Below are positions 34,872 through 43,396 of a stretch of 64,000 nucleotides of DNA, piece by piece. Position 1 is the first letter of the stretch; each line of letters starts with the position of its first letter. Origin of the DNA: Gimesia benthica (GTDB lineage Bacteria; Planctomycetota; Planctomycetia; Planctomycetales; Planctomycetaceae); the NCBI RefSeq assembly GCF_009720525.1, contig NZ_CP043930.1, positions 6,336,001 to 6,400,000 of the forward strand. The letters run 5' to 3'. The notes beneath the pieces were generated by a model. It did not search any database. It was not told the DNA's origin and saw nothing but the letters and a program-made list of their open reading frames with translations. The position numbers and the translations under genes were made by a program.

Positions 34872-36091
34872 CGCGTCCCCGGTGGGAACTCGCTGACGTC
34901 GTGCGGCAGTACGGTGCGGAATACCTGAAGCGCTATCCCACGTCCGTTGCCCAGCGCCGCGTCATGCGGGCGTTGCAGAACTGCCGGACTGCGGTCCTGG
35001 GAGGGCATGTGGAAACGTGCCGCTCCTGCGACCATCGGCAGATCAGTTACAATTCCTGCCGGAATCGCCACTGCCCCAAGTGCCAGGGTTCTGCCTGTGC
35101 GCAGTGGATGCAGCGGCGGGCAGCCGAACTATTGCCGGTTCCCTACTTCCACGTGGTGTTCACGCTGCCGAACCTGCTGGTGGATCTGACGCTTGCCAAC
35201 CCGCGGCTGATGTACGGGATGCTGTTCCGCGCGGCCAGCCAGACGCTGCTGGAAGTCGCCGCCGATCCCAGGCACCTGGGGGCGGAAATCGGGTTTCTGG
35301 CCGTGCTGCATACCTGGGGACAGACCCTGATGCCGCATCCCCACCTGCATTGCGTGGTCCCTTCCGGCGGACTGGCGCCCGACCGCACACGCTGGGTCGC
35401 GGGACGGGCCGATTTCTTCCTGCCCGTGCGCGTACTCAGTCGGCTGTTTCGCGGCAAGTTTCTGAACCTGCTCAATCAGACGTATGTCGCGGGAAAACTG
35501 GAATTCCCCGGGCGGCTGGCTTCCGTCGCCGATCCCCAGGGCTTCAAGCGTCTTCTCAACCAGTCCGTGCGGACCGAATGGGTCGTGTATGCCCGGCCGC
35601 CTTTCGGCGGCCCCGAGTCGGTACTGAAATACCTGGCACGCTACACGCACCGCGTGGCGATCTCGAACAGCCGGCTGTTGAACGTCGCAGACGGCCAGGT
35701 CACGTTCCGCTATAAAGACTACGCCCAAGGCAGTCGGAAGCGGACCATGACGCTCGCCGCCACGGAGTTTCTCCGCAGGTTCCTGCAGCATGTGCTTCCA
35801 GATGGGCTGATGCGGATTCGGCATTATGGCTTTCTGGCCAATCGCTTCCGGGCAGAGAAGATCGCGCTGTGCCGCGGACTGCTGGAAGGAGCGGGGCCTC
35901 TGAGCGAAAAACGTCCTCGGGCAGCGTCTCCGGTTCCCGGGGAATCGTCTGCAATCTGTCCCTCCTGTGGTCAAGCCGCACTCCAGAGGTCGCAGGAATT
36001 GCACTCCCGCTGGGAGCGACTTCCTGCTCCATATTTTGTTCGTGCCTCGCTGCCGGCTTCCGAACTCTGGGAGGTCTGTGATACCTCATGA
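34868..36091 (+). CDS. IS91-family HUH (Y-type) transposase
   Basis: The 407-residue protein has an N-terminal zinc-binding domain (ETCRSCDHRQISYNSCRNRH, then CPKCQG), the PYFHVVFTLPNLL strand, the HUH metal motif HPHLHCVVPSGGL and the catalytic region KYLARYTHRVAISNS with Tyr. A C-terminal Cys motif (ICPSCGQAAL) follows. IS91-type enzymes move DNA by rolling-circle replication. It is coupled to the recombinase upstream. The protein appears complete. Confidence 0.9.
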   Translation: MTRPRWELADVVRQYGAEYLKRYPTSVAQRRVMRALQNCRTAVLGGHVETCRSCDHRQISYNSCRNRHCPKCQGSACAQWMQRRAAELLPVPYFHVVFTLPNLLVDLTLANPRLMYGMLFRAASQTLLEVAADPRHLGAEIGFLAVLHTWGQTLMPHPHLHCVVPSGGLAPDRTRWVAGRADFFLPVRVLSRLFRGKFLNLLNQTYVAGKLEFPGRLASVADPQGFKRLLNQSVRTEWVVYARPPFGGPESVLKYLARYTHRVAISNSRLLNVADGQVTFRYKDYAQGSRKRTMTLAATEFLRRFLQHVLPDGLMRIRHYGFLANRFRAEKIALCRGLLEGAGPLSEKRPRAASPVPGESSAICPSCGQAALQRSQELHSRWERLPAPYFVRASLPASELWEVCDTS

Positions 36092-36460
36092 GTCTTCTGC
36101 AAGAGAACCGGCCCCTCGTTTTGATCTCCCTTCATAGAGTGTTCCGGTCGGGGTCTGCGCCGGTGACGGATTCCGTCTTCGGGACGCCCCGCACAACCGT
36201 CCTGGCAATTACAACCCGCCACAGCGGCCTGCCTCGACGCTTGAGCGAACGATCCCATCGGAGAATCATACCCGCAATCACAGAGAAAACAGAACGCTGT
36301 TTTCACCCTGCGGGCATTCAATCCCCATAGTCGAAAACGCCCCTGCGGTTCAGTCCAATAGATCATATGCAGCGTGTTGAGTACCCTGAAATACCGCTCC
36401 ACCTGAATGCTAACACGCTGCATATAATCCTATTTATTATGACACGTTTTGGGCCAAAAT
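36092..36460. other. Right end of IS91-type element and intergenic DNA
   Basis: The stretch contains short frames with no support and the 14-bp inverted repeat at 36365-36425. The element probably ends near 36330-36430, where the GC content falls. Confidence 0.4.
36365..36425. repeat. 14-bp perfect inverted repeat with 33-base spacer
   Basis: ATATGCAGCGTGTT at 36365-36378 is the exact complement of 36412-36425. It lies at the likely right edge of the IS91-type element. Confidence 0.75.
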
Positions 36461-36619
36461 TTAGTTTTTACGGGAATCCCGTTCAGCGTCGTCCGGTTCA
36501 TACTTTTTGACAATTGATCTGGCAATCAGTTGTAACAGCCGATGGACGGGGCTTCCCGGAATGACGGGGCCGGTTGGCTTCACGTTTTTCTTTTTGGTTT
36601 TGGAGTGTCTGGCTTTCAA
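36461..36619 (-). CDS. Small basic protein downstream of serine recombinase, 52 aa
   Basis: TTG 36619 follows AAAGGAG with a five-base spacer, so I prefer it over upstream ATG 36643 (which is buried in the terminator). The product (MKARHSKTKKKNVKPTGPVI) is very basic, then PGSPVHRLLQLIARSIVKKY. It may be a recombinase-associated DNA-binding factor. No family is recognised. Confidence 0.5.
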   Translation of the reverse strand: MKARHSKTKKKNVKPTGPVIPGSPVHRLLQLIARSIVKKYEPDDAERDSRKN

Positions 36620-36644
36620 AATAGCTCCTTTCAGATAGCGCATT

Positions 36645-36669
36645 AAAAAACCCCGGCAACTTGCCGGGG
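36645..36669 (-). terminator. Terminator after serine recombinase
   Basis: Stem CCCCGGCAA/TTGCCGGGG is followed by six T on the minus strand, 32 bases after the recombinase stop. Confidence 0.8.
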
Positions 36670-36700
36670 GCGGATCAGGAATCAATGGGGGTGTTCATTT

Positions 36701-38665
36701 TCAGAGCGGAGGCCGTTGATAACCGGGCTTCGGCTGAAAAGAATACTTTTTGTTCTTGTGCCTGCGCAGTTTTTTATAGTCATCAGGCGGTTCATCCAAA
36801 AATATGTAGGGACTTGTCAGTCCCTGTTCCAGCATCTGCTGATGCAGCTTCAAGGCTTTCCAGACCGCGGTCTGAGTGGGGTTACCATCCAGCCGACGGG
36901 CAATTTCCCGCTGTTCCAGTCCAGCAGCAGCCAGTCTGACAGCCTCCGGTCGGATCAATTCACGTTGAGGGGGCTCAAAGAGATCCAGAGTCAGTTCCCT
37001 GGACAGTAACTGCTGTAACTCAGTAGACGCAGCTGCATCCGGAATGCTCCCTGCAAGATTAAGGCAGATCTTAGCACGAGGCAGTAGATGACCACCGTCA
37101 ATCAGCCGTACTAGGTAGACATGGATTTCCGGGACCAATTCCCGGATCAAATCACCGAATTCATGAGAGTGGATATCGACATCTTCGAGGTGATGCTGCA
37201 AAATCCCCTTGAGCTCTAATGTGGATTTCGGAAGATCGAGTTGACGAGATCTTGCATGCTCTAATGCCCTCCGGTCAAGTAATAACTGTTTTTCTCGACC
37301 CTTTAACTCGGCAAGCATCTCAGAAAGAAAATCACCATCGATATCATCGATCTCCTTGAAAAACTTTTTGAGCTTAGCGCGTTCCCGTTCAATTTCTTCC
37401 TCTTCCCGATTTAATTGATTTTCACGGGCAAGAAGTTTTTCAGGACCACCGGCATGCGTCTGCTGCACAATCTCTCGAAACTGAGAATCAATTTCATCCA
37501 GAGTCGCAACGCTATCCAGAACCACCTCCAGAAGTTTCTGTGCGGCTTCAGGTCCGTTAACCCCAACAGAGTTCCAGCAGTGCCACTCGCGGGAATTGGA
37601 GCACATCAGGTTGTCCGTCATGCCGTTCCCTCCCCACACGTAATGAAAACCGCAATAGAAGCAGGTAGCATGCTGACCAAAGGCCCGGGTCCGTTTCTTG
37701 GGAACCCGATGCCGTGAATCAGTGCCATTCTGATTTTTCTTACGTTTATAATTCGCATTTTTCTCAGCTAACGCTTTGAGAACGGGATCAATCTCATCAG
37801 GAGAGAAAAATGCCAGATGAGGTTCTTCCCGATACCGGGGACCATTCGGATTACGGACTGAGATTCTTCTGCCGGTTTCATGATGTTTGATGGAATGCTT
37901 ATCTCCACGTTGCGGAAATCCTTTAAGTGTCGGATTACGGTAGAAGCGTAGCACCATACGTCCGTCCCATTGATCCTTACTGCAATAGGGACCTGGTGAA
38001 AATCCATTTTCATTAAAGTATTCCGCAACGGCTTCGCCATTGAGAGTCCGTTTGAGGATTTGAAGACCTTCGCGTATGAATATAGTTGCATCTTCCTTCT
38101 TGACCCAATCTGAGTACGACTTGGCATTGTCAGGTTTGATATATCCAGCAATAGGGCAGGGAGTGGCACCTCCGTACTTTTCAAACCGATTCATCAACTT
38201 ATGTTTCAATCGAAGAGATGTATGCGTATTGTGTTTCAGATGCTCTTTGCATGCATTAAGTACATCGTCTTCCCAATTTTCATTATTAGTGTCAATAAAA
38301 TCATTGGGAGAAATGACTCTGGTTCCATGGTCGACCGCAATGCCACACAGACGATGAGCTGCTGGGCCACGTACCAGGCGACCAAGATCTTCGACAATTA
38401 ATAAATCCAACTCATCTGAGTTGAGCCAGTTCTCGATCTTAAGAAGTTCCGGACGGTCAAGTCGCTCACCTTTTCCCTTGGTTGTGATTATCCGGAACTC
38501 AATCTCTCCATCGTACATTTCATAGGCAATCTGTTTGCCATGATCCACTTGATCATCCAGGCTGAGTTCTTTCTGGTTTGCACAACCGGAAATACGCCCT
38601 AGAATGCCAACGATCAGGGTATGACCATTCCGTGGTTTGAGTTCATTTTCTTCTCTATAGCTCAT
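36701..38665 (-). CDS. Large serine recombinase
   Basis: The 654-residue protein has an N-terminal resolvase domain with catalytic Ser26 (VGILGRISGCANQKELSLDD) and LLIVEDLGRLVRGPAAHRLC. The recombinase domain contains LKRTLNGEAVAEYFNENGFS and VLRFYRNPTLKGFP. A zinc beta-ribbon (TCFYCGFHYVWGGN, MCSNSREWHCWN) precedes a long coiled coil (about 430-480) and a C-terminal HTH-like tail (EQREIARRLDGNPTQTAVWK). It is an intact large serine integrase/transposase-type enzyme. It is the source type of the tail fragment at 3475. Confidence 0.92.
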   Translation of the reverse strand: MSYREENELKPRNGHTLIVGILGRISGCANQKELSLDDQVDHGKQIAYEMYDGEIEFRIITTKGKGERLDRPELLKIENWLNSDELDLLIVEDLGRLVRGPAAHRLCGIAVDHGTRVISPNDFIDTNNENWEDDVLNACKEHLKHNTHTSLRLKHKLMNRFEKYGGATPCPIAGYIKPDNAKSYSDWVKKEDATIFIREGLQILKRTLNGEAVAEYFNENGFSPGPYCSKDQWDGRMVLRFYRNPTLKGFPQRGDKHSIKHHETGRRISVRNPNGPRYREEPHLAFFSPDEIDPVLKALAEKNANYKRKKNQNGTDSRHRVPKKRTRAFGQHATCFYCGFHYVWGGNGMTDNLMCSNSREWHCWNSVGVNGPEAAQKLLEVVLDSVATLDEIDSQFREIVQQTHAGGPEKLLARENQLNREEEEIERERAKLKKFFKEIDDIDGDFLSEMLAELKGREKQLLLDRRALEHARSRQLDLPKSTLELKGILQHHLEDVDIHSHEFGDLIRELVPEIHVYLVRLIDGGHLLPRAKICLNLAGSIPDAAASTELQQLLSRELTLDLFEPPQRELIRPEAVRLAAAGLEQREIARRLDGNPTQTAVWKALKLHQQMLEQGLTSPYIFLDEPPDDYKKLRRHKNKKYSFQPKPGYQRPPL

Positions 38666-40011
38666 GCTTAAAACTCCCTTTTAAATGGATATGTATTTAT
38701 TAATGTGTTCAAAGCGAGTCAGTATGCTTAGACTCAGACTTTGTTAGATTTGGTCCATTGCCTCGCATAAGCGAGAGACTGGGGCCAGAAGCGAAGAGCA
38801 CGTTCGATCTCTCGCTTCTGCGTGGTGGCGCGAGTGTGCGTATACACGCCTGTCATCCCCAGACCGCCACTGCGGGCGTCCTCGCTCGGTTTATGCCCCA
38901 GTGTGATCTGGCGAATGAGTGGATCGACGTTGGCATCCTGAAGCAATGTGGCAAAAGAGTGCCGCCAGCTTTTGGGGCAGGAAGACTGTTTCAGACCTGC
39001 AGACTTGGCGGTACGGATAAACGATGTCCGCACCCGCTCCGATCGAATCACGCCGGCTTCACGCCAGACGGCTCGGGCGAGCTTCTCCTCCATGGTTTGC
39101 GAAAGAGTCAGCACACTCCCTGAGTCAGCACGTGAGATGCGTTGCCGAAGTTCTTCCTGGAGTGCCATCTGGTTCAGGTTTCCCAAAAGTGAATTAAAGG
39201 GATCAAACTGGTGCCGGATAAATACAGGGCCTGACGTTCGATTGCCAATCACCCTGCGCAAGACGGCGACTGCTTCCTTGATCAAGGGGACAGAGCGTTC
39301 ACGCCTGGTTTTGATTTTCCAGCACAACTCTGGTTTGTTGCGAATATGCAGCCAGCCGTTTTCCAAGTCGACCTCTTCGATCAGCAGATGGATCAGTTCG
39401 CCCGACCTTAATCCTGTCTTGGCAAGAATAAAGTGAATGGGGAACGTCCAGTCATCCGCTTTCTGGAAGAATCTCAGTTCGTCATCCGCATCGAAAACAA
39501 AGATGGGTTTGGCATCTTCGATTCTCATCCGCTCCAGGTTGAGCTTGGAGAAAGGGTTTTCGAAGTAGGGGGGAAGAAATCGTTGCTGGGCGGCATAGAT
39601 ATATACCGATCGACAGACTTCCAATACGAAGCGCAGGCCTTTATCACGAAGGGCCCGTTTGGCCGTGTTAGGATGGCCGTTCGGGGAAACTTTCTGCTTC
39701 CTCAGCCAGGCTACAAAATGATCTGCCCGGATCGCATGCGCCAGATCAGATGGGCGGCATTCATTGAAATAGTTTTCAAGATGCTGGGATGCCGATCGAT
39801 AGCGTCTGATCGTGGCGGGAGAAGATCGCACCACGGTTTCGTGATGATTGAGGAAGGCCTGTCGCAGCTCTGAAAAACTGACAGACGTGAAGGAAAACAG
39901 AGTAGGGCTGGACGAAGCCAATTGCGCGTTGACTTGCGCCGCGATCTGCTCGGCTTCCACCTCTGTGTCAGCGACTCTCAACCGGACTGGCCGGTCTCCA
40001 TCACGGTAGTA

Positions 40012-40019
40012 AAGATACC
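40012..40019. repeat. Target-site duplication of IS256 copy 2 (left)
   Basis: AAGATACC at 40012-40019 is repeated at 41391-41398. Confidence 0.92.
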
Positions 40020-40054
40020 GTTACTGTAACATCTCTTCTGTAAATTACCTGTGT

Positions 40055-40109
40055 GCCGGAGTGGTGCTTGTTATTTGAGCGTAGCGAAAATAACAAGCAC
40101 CACTCCGGC
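40055..40109. repeat. 22-bp perfect hairpin inside IS256 copy 2
   Basis: Arms at 40055-40076 and 40088-40109 are perfect complements, 71 bases before the transposase ATG. Identical to the hairpin of copy 1. Confidence 0.85.
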
Positions 40110-40179
40110 GAGCCCTTGAAAGGGTGGGCCAGATCGGTTTCTTTTTAATGTTTTCCACAACAGAAAAGGAACTCCAACC

Positions 40180-41334
40180 ATGGCCCACCAACAACAATCT
40201 AACAACATTCTCGACGCTGTCCAGCTCCTGGCCGATCATGGATTCGATGAAATGTCGCAAGCACTCCAGATCCTGTTCAACGAAGCGATGAAGCTGGAAC
40301 GTTCCGAATACCTCGGTGCCGAACCGTATCAACGCAGCGTAACACGCCGTTCTTATGCCAACGGTTTCAAGCCAAAATCATTTCAAAGTCGCCTCGGAAA
40401 GCTGGAACTGCAAGTGCCCCAGACACGCGATGGCGACTTTTATCCCTCTGCACTGGAACGCGGCGAACGGAGTGAACGCGCACTGAAGCTGGCAATCGCT
40501 GAAATGTATGTTCAAGGCGTCTCTACCCGTAAGGTCGCCAAAATCACCACCGAACTCTGTGGATTTGATGTCACCAGTACACAGGTCAGTCGGGCAGCGA
40601 AACTGCTCGACGAAGAGCTGGAAACGTGGCGTAATCGACCGCTGGGGCAGGTGGAATACCTGATCCTCGACGCCCGCTATGAAAAAGTTCGCGTGGAAGG
40701 CAGCGTGCGGGACTGTGCCGTGCTGATTGCGATCGGCGTCCTGGCCAGCGGTCATCGGAGCGTACTCGGAGTGTCTGTGTCGCTCTCCGAAGCCGAAGTC
40801 CATTGGCGTGAATTCCTGGGTTCACTCAACCAGCGCGGACTGCATGGCGTGAAGCTGATCGTCAGTGATGCACACGAAGGCCTGAAAGCGGCACGACAGA
40901 ACATGCTCGCTGGCACGCCCTGGCAGCGTTGCCAGTTTCATTTGATGCAAAACGCGATGCAATACGTTCCCAAGGTTCATTTGCGCAAACAGGTGAGCGA
41001 TGAATTACGCAATATCTTTAATGCCAGAGACCTGGATGATGCGCTGAATGAACTGAAACGGTTCGTTTCCACTCATGAAAAAACAGCTCCGAAACTGGCG
41101 AGTTGGGCGGAAGAAAACATCCTGGAAGGACTGACCGTATTTACCATCCCTGCCGGTCATCGCAAGCGGATGCGAACCACAAACATGCTCGAACGGCAGA
41201 ATAAGGAATTAAAACGGCGTACCCGCGTAGCGGGACTGTTTCCCAATGAGGAGTCGTTGCTGAGGCTGGTGACCGCGGTCCTGGTGGAACTCAGCGACGA
41301 CTGGGAAACCGGCATGAGATACCTGACAATTTAA
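40180..41334 (+). CDS. IS256-family (mutator-type) transposase, copy 2
   Basis: 384 residues, identical in translation to the copy at 8666-9820, with the same DDE motifs (ILDARYEK, IVSDAHEG, MLERQNKELK) and WQRCQFHLMQNAM. AAAGGAA lies just upstream of the ATG. TAATG at the stop opens an outward frame into the flanking DNA, which here soon terminates. Confidence 0.95.
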   Translation: MAHQQQSNNILDAVQLLADHGFDEMSQALQILFNEAMKLERSEYLGAEPYQRSVTRRSYANGFKPKSFQSRLGKLELQVPQTRDGDFYPSALERGERSERALKLAIAEMYVQGVSTRKVAKITTELCGFDVTSTQVSRAAKLLDEELETWRNRPLGQVEYLILDARYEKVRVEGSVRDCAVLIAIGVLASGHRSVLGVSVSLSEAEVHWREFLGSLNQRGLHGVKLIVSDAHEGLKAARQNMLAGTPWQRCQFHLMQNAMQYVPKVHLRKQVSDELRNIFNARDLDDALNELKRFVSTHEKTAPKLASWAEENILEGLTVFTIPAGHRKRMRTTNMLERQNKELKRRTRVAGLFPNEESLLRLVTAVLVELSDDWETGMRYLTI

Positions 41335-41482
41335 TGCTGATCACAGAGACCGAAGGCCCCGGAAATTTACAGAATGTTTGTTGCTTTATCAAGATACCAG
41401 GCACCGTGATGCAGATAGTACGAAACGCGCCCAACGCGTTTGCGTTGGGCAGACTTCTTGCGTCGTCTCATCAAAACCTCCT

Positions 41483-41510
41483 GTGCACACTGTGTGCACC
41501 AACTGTGCAC
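41483..41510. promoter_or_regulatory. Three GTGCAC palindromes at exact 11-bp spacing upstream of the integrase
   Basis: GTGCAC occurs at 41483, 41494 and 41505, within the extended pattern CTGTGCACCA. The array lies 12-39 bases upstream of the integrase ATG (41471) and next to its AGGAGG. One helical turn between sites suggests cooperative binding by a regulator or by the integrase itself. Confidence 0.6.
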
Positions 41511-41541
41511 CAGGGGGTTTATTACGACGCGCAAAAAACAA

Positions 41542-41571
41542 CGCTAAGCTATTGAATTCAATAACTTAGCG
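41542..41571. repeat. 30-bp near-perfect palindrome
   Basis: CGCTAAG ... TATTGAATTCAATA ... CTTAGCG is centred on a GAATTC. It lies between the integrase promoter and the tRNA-like segment; it may be an integrase core or a terminator. Confidence 0.6.
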
Positions 41572-41590
41572 CGTTTGGTCAGTTTGAAAA

Positions 41591-41608
41591 GCGGAGAGAG
41601 GGGGATTC
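41591..41608 (-). other. Possible attachment site: tRNA-Ser 3'-end-like segment
   Basis: On the minus strand this reads GAATCCCCCTCTCTCCGC, which looks like the T-arm 3' side plus the acceptor end of a tRNA-Ser gene. The rest of a tRNA is not present. Tyrosine integrases commonly use tRNA 3' ends as att sites, and the broken integrase gene begins 120 bases away. Confidence 0.5.
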
Positions 41609-42161
41609 TCTGACCGCTGAATTGTTGCCGGGTTTCCCATGTGTTTGAGACTATAATAATAGACTTATTCTATCAAACGTCAAGAACTTTTATCAGGAAT
41701 TAATTCATTTAAGGCAAAAACGAATGCCACAAAACTGCCACAAATATTATGAGCAACTTGATAGTATAGTAGAACCACTCTCTCGCCAGCTATGACCGGT
41801 TGGCCGTGCGCAGTTCGTTATCTCCAACAGTGAATTCATCCCGAAATCAATTTCCCAATATGGAAGAGTCATTTCAGACGGTGATGATTCACTGTGTTTC
41901 GTTGCCGAACGGACTGCATTTTTCTCAGGCGTGAGAACTCGCGCAACAATATCAGGATTTCATAATAAACAGCACAGTCGGTTCATTATTAATTGCTATT
42001 TACTTTAGTTGTTTGTTGAATTATGCAGAGTCCCCAGTACTGCAACAATGCAAACATCAAAACAATATCTGCTAAGATTGATACTACCCAATTACCAGTC
42101 GAGTTAAGAGTTGCGATAGCCCAAGACTGGCGGACTCCCAAAGAGTGAATTATGCGGCCAG
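41609..42161. other. Region without a supported gene
   Basis: About 550 AT-rich bases between the att-like segment and the ATPase/IS3 remnant. Only short frames on either strand, none convincing. Confidence 0.35.
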
Positions 42162-42341
42162 TTATTGAGTGTATATTCTCTCGAACTGGTCGGGACATTG
42201 ATAGTTTAATGTTTGATGTAAACGTTTTGAATTGTAGAACGTTTCGATGTAGCGGAACAGGGCCGAATGTTTTCGCTTGCGATTATAAATCGTTTCGATG
42301 TAGACAAAGACGCTCAATCGCGCTGTCTGACGAGTTGTGTA
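42162..42341 (-). pseudogene. Chimeric IS3 OrfB C-terminal remnants
   Basis: This minus-strand part encodes two tandem versions of an IS3 OrfB C-terminus: ARLSVFVYIETIYNRKRKHS, then ALFRYIETFYNSKRLHQTLN with PDQFE. It is fused in frame to the P-type ATPase remnant upstream. The doubled YIET.YN.KR segment suggests recombination between two related IS3 copies. Confidence 0.75.
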
Positions 42342-42541
42342 CCGTTTGGCCAACTCGCGCACCTCCCCCAAGGATAGTCGTTCAGGATCATAGTGGATGC
42401 AAATTTGGTCCTGACTCATGCCCTTGTTGTCCGTCGCATGGGTGGTCTCGATCCCTTCCTTTGTGTCCTTCCGGTAAGCGTGCATGATTGTTTTTTTAAA
42501 TTCTGCTATCGTGAGCGGTTTCTCTTTTCAGGAGGTCGGCG

Positions 42542-42931
42542 ATGGCGAATCAGAATCAGCGTGCACTGCCCCCGGATCTGGCCAGGGTTCGGGAGCGACT
42601 GGCGGCGTGGCGGCAGACAAAACAGCCCGGGGCGCGGATTCCCGCCCCCTTGTGGAAAATGGCGGTCAGGCTGGCTGGCAAATATGGTGTGACACGCACC
42701 GCTCGGTCGTTGAAGCTTGACTACTATGCGTTGAAGAAGCGGGTTTTCCTGGCGGAAGGGCAGCCAGCGGAGAACGGCTCGGCATTTGTCGAATTACCGT
42801 CCGTCTCTGCCCCGGCTTCCGCATGCGTGATCGAGTGGGAGGACCATGCCGGAATTTTGCGGGTCCAACTGACAGGTTATCAGGCCGCCGATATCGCGGT
42901 GGTGGGACGCAGCCTGCGAGGTTCAAACTGA
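42542..42931 (+). CDS. tnpA: IS66-family accessory protein TnpA
   Basis: The 129-residue protein has an HTH (KYGVTRTARSLKLDYYALKK) and a C-terminal ADIAVVGRSLRG. This is the layout of the first IS66 ORF, whose role is regulatory. AGGAGG lies just before the ATG. The stop overlaps the tnpB ATG (TGATG). Confidence 0.85.
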   Translation: MANQNQRALPPDLARVRERLAAWRQTKQPGARIPAPLWKMAVRLAGKYGVTRTARSLKLDYYALKKRVFLAEGQPAENGSAFVELPSVSAPASACVIEWEDHAGILRVQLTGYQAADIAVVGRSLRGSN

Positions 42932-43293
42932 TGCTGGCCATTACACCGCAGATGAAGATCCTGGTCGCCACCCAACCGGCGGATTTTCGCAGGGGCATCG
43001 ATGGGCTAACACGGTTATGCAAAGACACCCTGGGTGAAGACCCCTTCGCGGGGACGGTGTTTTGCTTTCGCAATCGCAGAAAGACGGCCATCAAGGTGCT
43101 GGTGTATGATGGCCAGGGTTTCTGGCTCTGTCACAAGCGTTTTTCCGAAGGGCGCCTTCACTGGTGGCCCGATGCGCGAGATGCTGCCACGCAACGCCTG
43201 GCTACTCATCAATTGTCGGTTCTGTTCTCGGCCGGCAACCCGGAGCGAACGGGAGCTGCCCCCGATTGGCGGCCCGTGGGCCCCCAGGCTTGA
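42931..43293 (+). CDS. tnpB: IS66-family accessory protein TnpB
   Basis: The 120-residue product (MLAITPQMKILVATQPADFR) contains RRGIDGLTRLCKDTLGEDPF, CFRNRRKTAIKVLVYDGQGF and WLCHKRFSEGRLHWW, the conserved core of the IS66 Orf2 family. It is needed for transposition, mechanism unclear. Its start overlaps tnpA's stop by one base. Confidence 0.92.
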   Translation: MLAITPQMKILVATQPADFRRGIDGLTRLCKDTLGEDPFAGTVFCFRNRRKTAIKVLVYDGQGFWLCHKRFSEGRLHWWPDARDAATQRLATHQLSVLFSAGNPERTGAAPDWRPVGPQA

Positions 43294-43396
43294 TTGTCGC
43301 ATCAGACAATTGCTCTTGCCACGCTGCGATAATCAGGGTATTTCTTCACTGAGCGAACGGACTTGGAGGCTCTGTGTTTGCCACGGATGGTGGATC

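Larger units (their letters stand above)
40020..41390 (+). mobile_element. IS256-family insertion sequence, copy 2 (1,371 bp)
   Basis: The same length, ends and transposase as copy 1 (8610-9980), but in the opposite orientation. The ends are GTTACTGTAACATC... and ...TTGCTTTATC, with imperfect 30-bp terminal inverted repeats (40020-40049 / 41361-41390). The 8-bp flanking duplications AAGATACC are perfect. Confidence 0.95.
38734..41471 (-). pseudogene. Tyrosine integrase interrupted by IS256 copy 2
   Basis: The 3' part (38734-40019) encodes the catalytic region: TGLRSGELIHLL (Arg), a Lys-containing hairpin, CPKSWRHSFATLL (Lys replaces the usual His of HxxR), ITLGHKPSE and GVYTHT (Tyr). The 5' part lies beyond the IS: ATG 41471 after AGGAGG encodes MRRRKKSAQRKRVGR and SYYLHHGAW. 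Removing 1,371 bp plus one 8-bp duplication restores a 453-codon frame (...GAWYLYYRDGDRPVRLRVAD...). The gene as it stands lacks its start and is inactive unless a downstream TTG at 39981 is used. Confidence 0.93.

Noticed and set aside
36088..36423. Minus-strand frame starting MQRVSIQVERYF
   Set aside because: It overlaps the transposase end and the IS91 right-hand region; low-complexity Arg/Ser/Gly content and no support.
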